NCBI GenBank assembly: GCA_920105805.1
Contig: CAKKTI010000042.1
Span: 1 to 64,000, forward strand
Origin: Condylostoma magnum
Lineage: Eukaryota; Ciliophora; Heterotrichea; Heterotrichida; Condylostomatidae
Length of the DNA stretch: 64,000 bases
Direction of reading: 5' to 3'
In this document: one piece after another, positions 60,901-64,000 of the stretch
How positions within the stretch are numbered: the first letter of the stretch is position 1
How the letters are laid out: every line of letters starts with the position of its first letter
Position numbers and translations under genes: made by a program
The notes under the pieces: model-generated
What the model saw: only the letters and a program-made list of their open reading frames with translations
The model's database searches: none
Told to the model about the DNA's origin: nothing

Positions 60901-60930
60901 TACAAAACGAATCAGAATTCCATCTGATAA
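54916..60930 (+). CDS. Very large Cys-rich surface protein with LamG and Myxo-type disulfide repeats, multi-TM
   Basis: About 2004 residues. A signal peptide (MNIKVTISFLLVMSQA) is followed by a beta-rich ectodomain. There is a Cys cluster near 425-490, a LamG/concanavalin-like domain at about 835-975 (SWTIASWMRPLGTGTFLHI, HYIGKN), furin-like Cys repeats (1000-1130), and two Myxococcus-type disulfide repeats, CGDGLTLYQNQCDD..NGDGCDENC near 1150 and CGDGINLGQNECDDGNSINGDGC near 1400. About 6-8 hydrophobic helices (1650-1895) follow. The cytoplasmic tail is Gln-rich with LQSLVYKN repeated three times. Resembles ciliate adhesion/receptor giants. The stop is TGA-TAA at 60925. Introns inside cannot be excluded. 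Confidence 0.78.
60755..60925 (+). repeat. Three short repeats in the cytoplasmic tail
   Basis: The motif (LQS)LVYKN-x-SNxxNQ recurs about every 63 nt (at about 60758, 60827 and 60893). It is a short recent tandem duplication at the C terminus of the giant surface protein. Confidence 0.7.
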
Positions 60931-61032
60931 TTGTTAGATTAATTCATTACTTGAATAATTTGTCATAAATTAAACCTTTCTTTATCAGAAGTCTCATATA
61001 AATACTAACAATTAATATATGAAATTTACTAC

Positions 61033-61734
61033 TTAAGCCTCACTAAAGTTTTTCCTAAACCACCTCATGAATGATTCACATTACTCTTCTTCATTTACCT
61101 CATTTTCTTTTGATTTTAGCACATCTAATATTTTTTAATGAAAAGCATTGAACTATTAGAACCTTATGGGAGAATTTTAATCATTATCCGTTAGCTCACT
61201 TTCAGAAACCATAACGCATCTCCTAACTTCTTCTAAAAATGCTCTTTCATCCGCGGTATAAAGTTACAAGGCCTAAGGATTTAAAACACAAGTTGCCGCG
61301 GTCCAACTATCTTTAAAATAGAATATTTTTTTCAAGTATGCAAGTATAAGGAATATAAAGTCTTTCCTAGGCCTTCATTGAGGAAATTGTTCACTTATGT
61401 TAACTTCTCCCGTTTCTGGGTCTACTAAGGGGTGAAATAAATAGTTTACGAAAAATGCCCTGGGCCTTTGATTTGGGTAATCTGTGGGAATGTCAATTCT
61501 AAACTTGAAAATTCCTCCTTTATACTCACCTTGCCTTAGAAAAATCACTCCATGCCATAGCCTTATATTATTAATTTAAGGTAAAACATAAACTCCCATT
61601 GGTGAATAAGCTTTAAGGCTTCTATATTCGAGCATTAGTTGATAATCCCGTAATCTTTCTTAGTTCATTCTATTAGTCGGGGTCTTTTGTACTTTGATTG
61701 ATTGGTCCTCTATTTTAATGTTTTCCTCTGACAT
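61033..61734 (-). CDS. AKTIP/FTS-like ubiquitin-conjugating enzyme variant
   Basis: 233 residues from an ATG at 61734. The UBC fold spans residues about 25-175: MLEYRSLKAYSPMGVYVLP, WHGVIFLRQGEYKGGIFKF, DIPTDYPNQRPRAFFV, then LFHPLVDPETGEVNI where active E2s have a catalytic Cys. The following ALQLY block (LNPQALQLYTADERAF) is close to AKTIP. With no catalytic Cys it should be a UEV-type adaptor. AKTIP (FTS) joins Hook proteins to endosomes and dynein in animals. UGA is Trp in QFPQWRP. The acidic C terminus is variable. Stop TAA 61033. Confidence 0.83.
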
Positions 61735-61795
61735 TTTAAAATTTTACGATTTTTTGGATAGATTTATACAGAGACATTTCCGTTAATAATTAAAT

Positions 61796-62488
61796 ATGAG
61801 TTTTCAGTTAATGTTAGCTATGCTTTTGTGTTTATGCCAGTCAGTTAGTCTGAGGACAGACTTATAAGAAAGTGAATCAAAATCGTAAGAGGCTCTAAGT
61901 CAAGAGTCTGCCTTTAATAAAGATATTCTAGATATAATTAATTATCTAGATGACATTGGAACAAAGATTCTGCAGTAATAAAAGGATGAGGATGAGTCAA
62001 ATGTAGTGGAAGAAGAAAGTTATTAGGAGGAAGTTGAATTGTAAGACTAGTATGATTTATTAGAAGACTCATATAAGGCTTATGAAGAAATGATGAGAGA
62101 AAAAATTGAGTAACTAACGTAGAAAGATACGCAAAGTTTAGACTAGTTACAGATAATTGCTGCTTATATTCAAAATATGCTAGAATCCCATCAGGAAGCA
62201 ACTAAAGTGTTTGAATAAATCGATAAGGAGAAGAATGTTATTGAAGATCAAGAGGCTGACTTAGAGTTGAAAAAGTATCAATTGTAGGAATTTATTAAAG
62301 AGTAGTAGAATAAAAATTAACAGCAAATGAAGATATTAGATGAAGCTTAAGAACAGGTTGAAAGAGCTTTAGATTTAATCAAAGAAAGTTAGGATAGATT
62401 GTATAAGAGAACACTACTTCTTTAAGAGTTGTCAGAATAACCAAGGCCTTAGAAGAAGAGATTCACAGATTTAAAACGCAAAGAGTGA
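61796..62488 (+). CDS. Secreted or luminal coiled-coil protein
   Basis: 230 residues. A signal peptide (MSFQLMLAMLLCLCQSVSL) is followed by a Glu/Gln/Asp-rich coiled coil over almost the whole length (YKAYEEMMREKIEQL, KKYQLQEFIKEQQNKNQQQM), with a basic end (KKRFTDLKRKE). No family is recognised; the layout resembles ciliate secretory-granule or cortical proteins. It ends with TGA-TAA-TAG at 62486-62494, three different stops in a row. Divergent from the AKTIP-like gene with a 61-bp spacer. Confidence 0.6.
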
Positions 62489-62602
62489 TAATAGTTTGTA
62501 ATCAAATAAATTGAAATAACACTTCAGTTATAATATTTTGTATAAGTCATTAATTCTAGTTATGCTATTATTTGTTCACATCTTTTGAATTATACACTAA
62601 AT

Positions 62603-63145
62603 ATGTAAAAGAGACTTTACAGTAGGTCAGTCAAGTCATTATCTGAGTAAAGATTACTTAAAGTTAAAAGAGGCTAGAGACTTAAATAGATATTAAACTA
62701 ATAAGGAGATAAAAACTTGTTTGAATAGTTTAATAATAAGTATAAAGAGATTTCTGCAAACTTAGGTGAGAGGCAACAAAAGGCAAAATAGCAAACTGTA
62801 GTATCTAAACAATAGATTACTCATAATGAATAGAAAAAGAAATGTGAGTTAATACCTTCGTTTTACAGAGCATTTAAGAGTATTGACAGAACTATTAAGA
62901 ATTAAATTGATGAGGAAGAAAATTAGATTAATTCATAAAGACATAAGTATAAAACTACAAAATAAAAGCTGCTAAATTCAAAATAACGATTAAGATACAA
63001 ATGAACTTCATTCAGTCCAAATCAAGTTATAAGTTTACACAAGAAATGCAGATTATTTCCATGAAAGAAACGAGTAAGTTTATGAAACTAAGAGGTTGCA
63101 TATCTATATAAAAGAAAGGGATTAAAAACACCCCAGCATCTTTAA
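62603..63145 (+). CDS. Basic coiled-coil hypothetical protein
   Basis: 180 residues starting ATG TAA (Met-Gln), MQKRLYSRSVKSLSEQRLLK. Lys/Gln-rich, with a predicted helical core (EISANLGERQQKAKQQ, FYRAFKSIDRTIKNQIDEEEN) and a basic Trp/Arg-containing C terminus in which UGA gives Trp three times. No family is recognised. It is in the same frame as the preceding gene, 114 bp after its stop cluster. Stop TAA-TAA at 63143, with TGA-TAG-TAG a few codons later. Confidence 0.5.
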
Positions 63146-63302
63146 TAATATTTTCAATGATAGTAGTGGTTATTTTTATTAGCTATAATAGGTTTAAATT
63201 TGACATATTTAGGAAATAATTCCAATACTAAACAACAGAATGTTTAAAGTAGATGAACAATTTAAAATCTATAACTATGTCAATGATTATTATAAAGTTT
63301 AC

Positions 63303-64000
63303 TTAACTTCAAAACTTTCTTCTGGGATGCCCTGTCGGACCTGCATTTGTATTCCCAACTTTTACTTCTTCTTCCTTTCTTTATCCTAGTCTATTATTTT
63401 TCCTTTCCTCGTCATTCTACTACTAACTACTCCTCTATCTATTCTGATTAATATTAAGCAAAGATCAGTCAAAAATCTAATCATTTTAATGATTTTCCCT
63501 GAAAAACAGATCTTTGAACATTCTTTTCAAATATGCATAATCAGGCCTGTCTTCAAACCTTAATCCTCTACAATAAGAAAGATAAGTAGCAAACTCAGGT
63601 GCAAAATTCCTACAAAGTTATTCAATAGTAGTATTAATTTTTCTTTCCCTAATCCTATCATATCTTTCCTTTTTATTATTAGCCTATAGACCCTGCCAAG
63701 GCAAAGAGCCTCTAAGAAAGTACATAAACACATGGCCTAGTCCTTCTAAGTCATCTCTTCGAGACTGTTCAATACCCAAATGAGTGTTGATAGAAGCATA
63801 CCGAGCAGTTCCTGTCAGATTTTTGCCTTCTCTGCATGGAATATGCTGCTGAGTTCTGGGATCTCTATACTTTTTAGCTAATCCGAAGTCGATTACATAT
63901 ATTTAACTGGCTCTCTTGCCCAATCCTATAAGAAAATTATCTGGTTTTATGTCTCTATGCAAAAAGTTTTTAGCATGTAGGAACTCAACTCTTGAAATCA
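63303..64000 (-). CDS. Casein kinase 1 family Ser/Thr kinase, C-terminal part
   Basis: Partial gene: the start lies beyond the right edge. About 230 residues are visible. Catalytic loop [19 protein letters not shown] motif [14 protein letters not shown], then [40 protein letters not shown], the exact CK1 signature, with GSLPWQGL and [18 protein letters not shown] closing the domain. All catalytic residues seen are intact. A short basic tail follows, ending in PTGHPRRKF as in many protist CK1s. The stop is TGA at 63309 or TAA at 63303. CK1 acts widely in signalling; the isoform is not decided. Confidence 0.95.

Noticed and set aside
1-64000. tRNA, rRNA, transposon or viral-like elements
   Set aside because: No cloverleaf, conserved rRNA segment, transposase, reverse transcriptase, capsid or terminal repeat was recognised on reading both strands. 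A covariance or HMM search would be needed to exclude them fully.

Overview
The window starts at a chromosome end. The first ~175 bases are C-rich telomeric repeats of the 8-mer CCCTAACA and a CCCTTACA variant, and then come protein genes with almost no spacers. Coding frames contain TAA and TAG where conserved proteins have Gln, or where a hydrophilic residue is tolerated. They contain TGA where conserved proteins have Trp: citrate synthase GWIAHW, the DHHC CPW and KWLNNC motifs, TDP1 AAWG, and myotubularin EKDW. The same three codons also end genes, often as tandem clusters such as TAG-TAA or TGA-TAA-TAG. One gene (CDC14) has two introns of 16 and 15 nt. The CCCTAACA telomere, 15-16 nt introns and a code in which all three stop codons can be sense point to a heterotrich ciliate of the Condylostoma type, or a karyorelict relative, and to the transcribed macronuclear genome. 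Because no codon is always a stop, every frame is formally open. Gene calls therefore rest on protein similarity, codon texture, start codons and spacing, and the exact stop is often ambiguous by a few codons.

Layout. 1-177 telomere, with what looks like sequencing-adapter residue inside it. 178-9878 is comparatively gene-poor and subtelomeric: a WD40 repeat protein, a small basic ORF, a PP2C-like remnant and a large ANF-type ligand-binding multi-TM receptor. 9879-15349 holds citrate synthase, an F-BAR protein and a FAM135-type esterase. 15392-24529 holds an acylated pseudokinase/LRR protein, a CFAP97-like protein, an acylated double-FHA protein, a coiled-coil protein, an aquaporin, a DHHC acyltransferase, TDP1 and a basic protein. 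24604-32346 holds an FHA-RINGv-FHA protein, small hypotheticals, a ZDHHC1/11-type acyltransferase, an amidase, an MGNCC acylated protein, a zinc/kelch protein and a DOMON membrane protein. 32471-44600 holds CDC14, a coiled-coil protein, a permuted transhydrogenase, a DOT1-fold methyltransferase, a large hypothetical, a PP4R1-like HEAT protein and a myotubularin. 44642-48012 holds RRS1, an acylated PP2C, a basic hypothetical and a C2H2 zinc finger protein. 49128-60930 is dominated by two very large cysteine-rich multi-TM surface proteins. 61033-64000 holds an AKTIP-like UEV, a secreted coiled-coil protein, a basic hypothetical and the C-terminal part of a CK1 kinase running off the right edge.

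Themes. Genes sit on both strands with divergent starts 32-124 bp apart and convergent stops 0-21 bp apart, in two cases touching. Four proteins begin with MG plus a nearby Cys or Ser (myristoylation/palmitoylation type), and two DHHC palmitoyltransferases lie in the same window. Signalling and membrane functions are prominent (phosphatases, FHA and RING proteins, receptors, a phosphoinositide phosphatase, F-BAR). No tRNA, rRNA, CRISPR array or transposable element was recognised.
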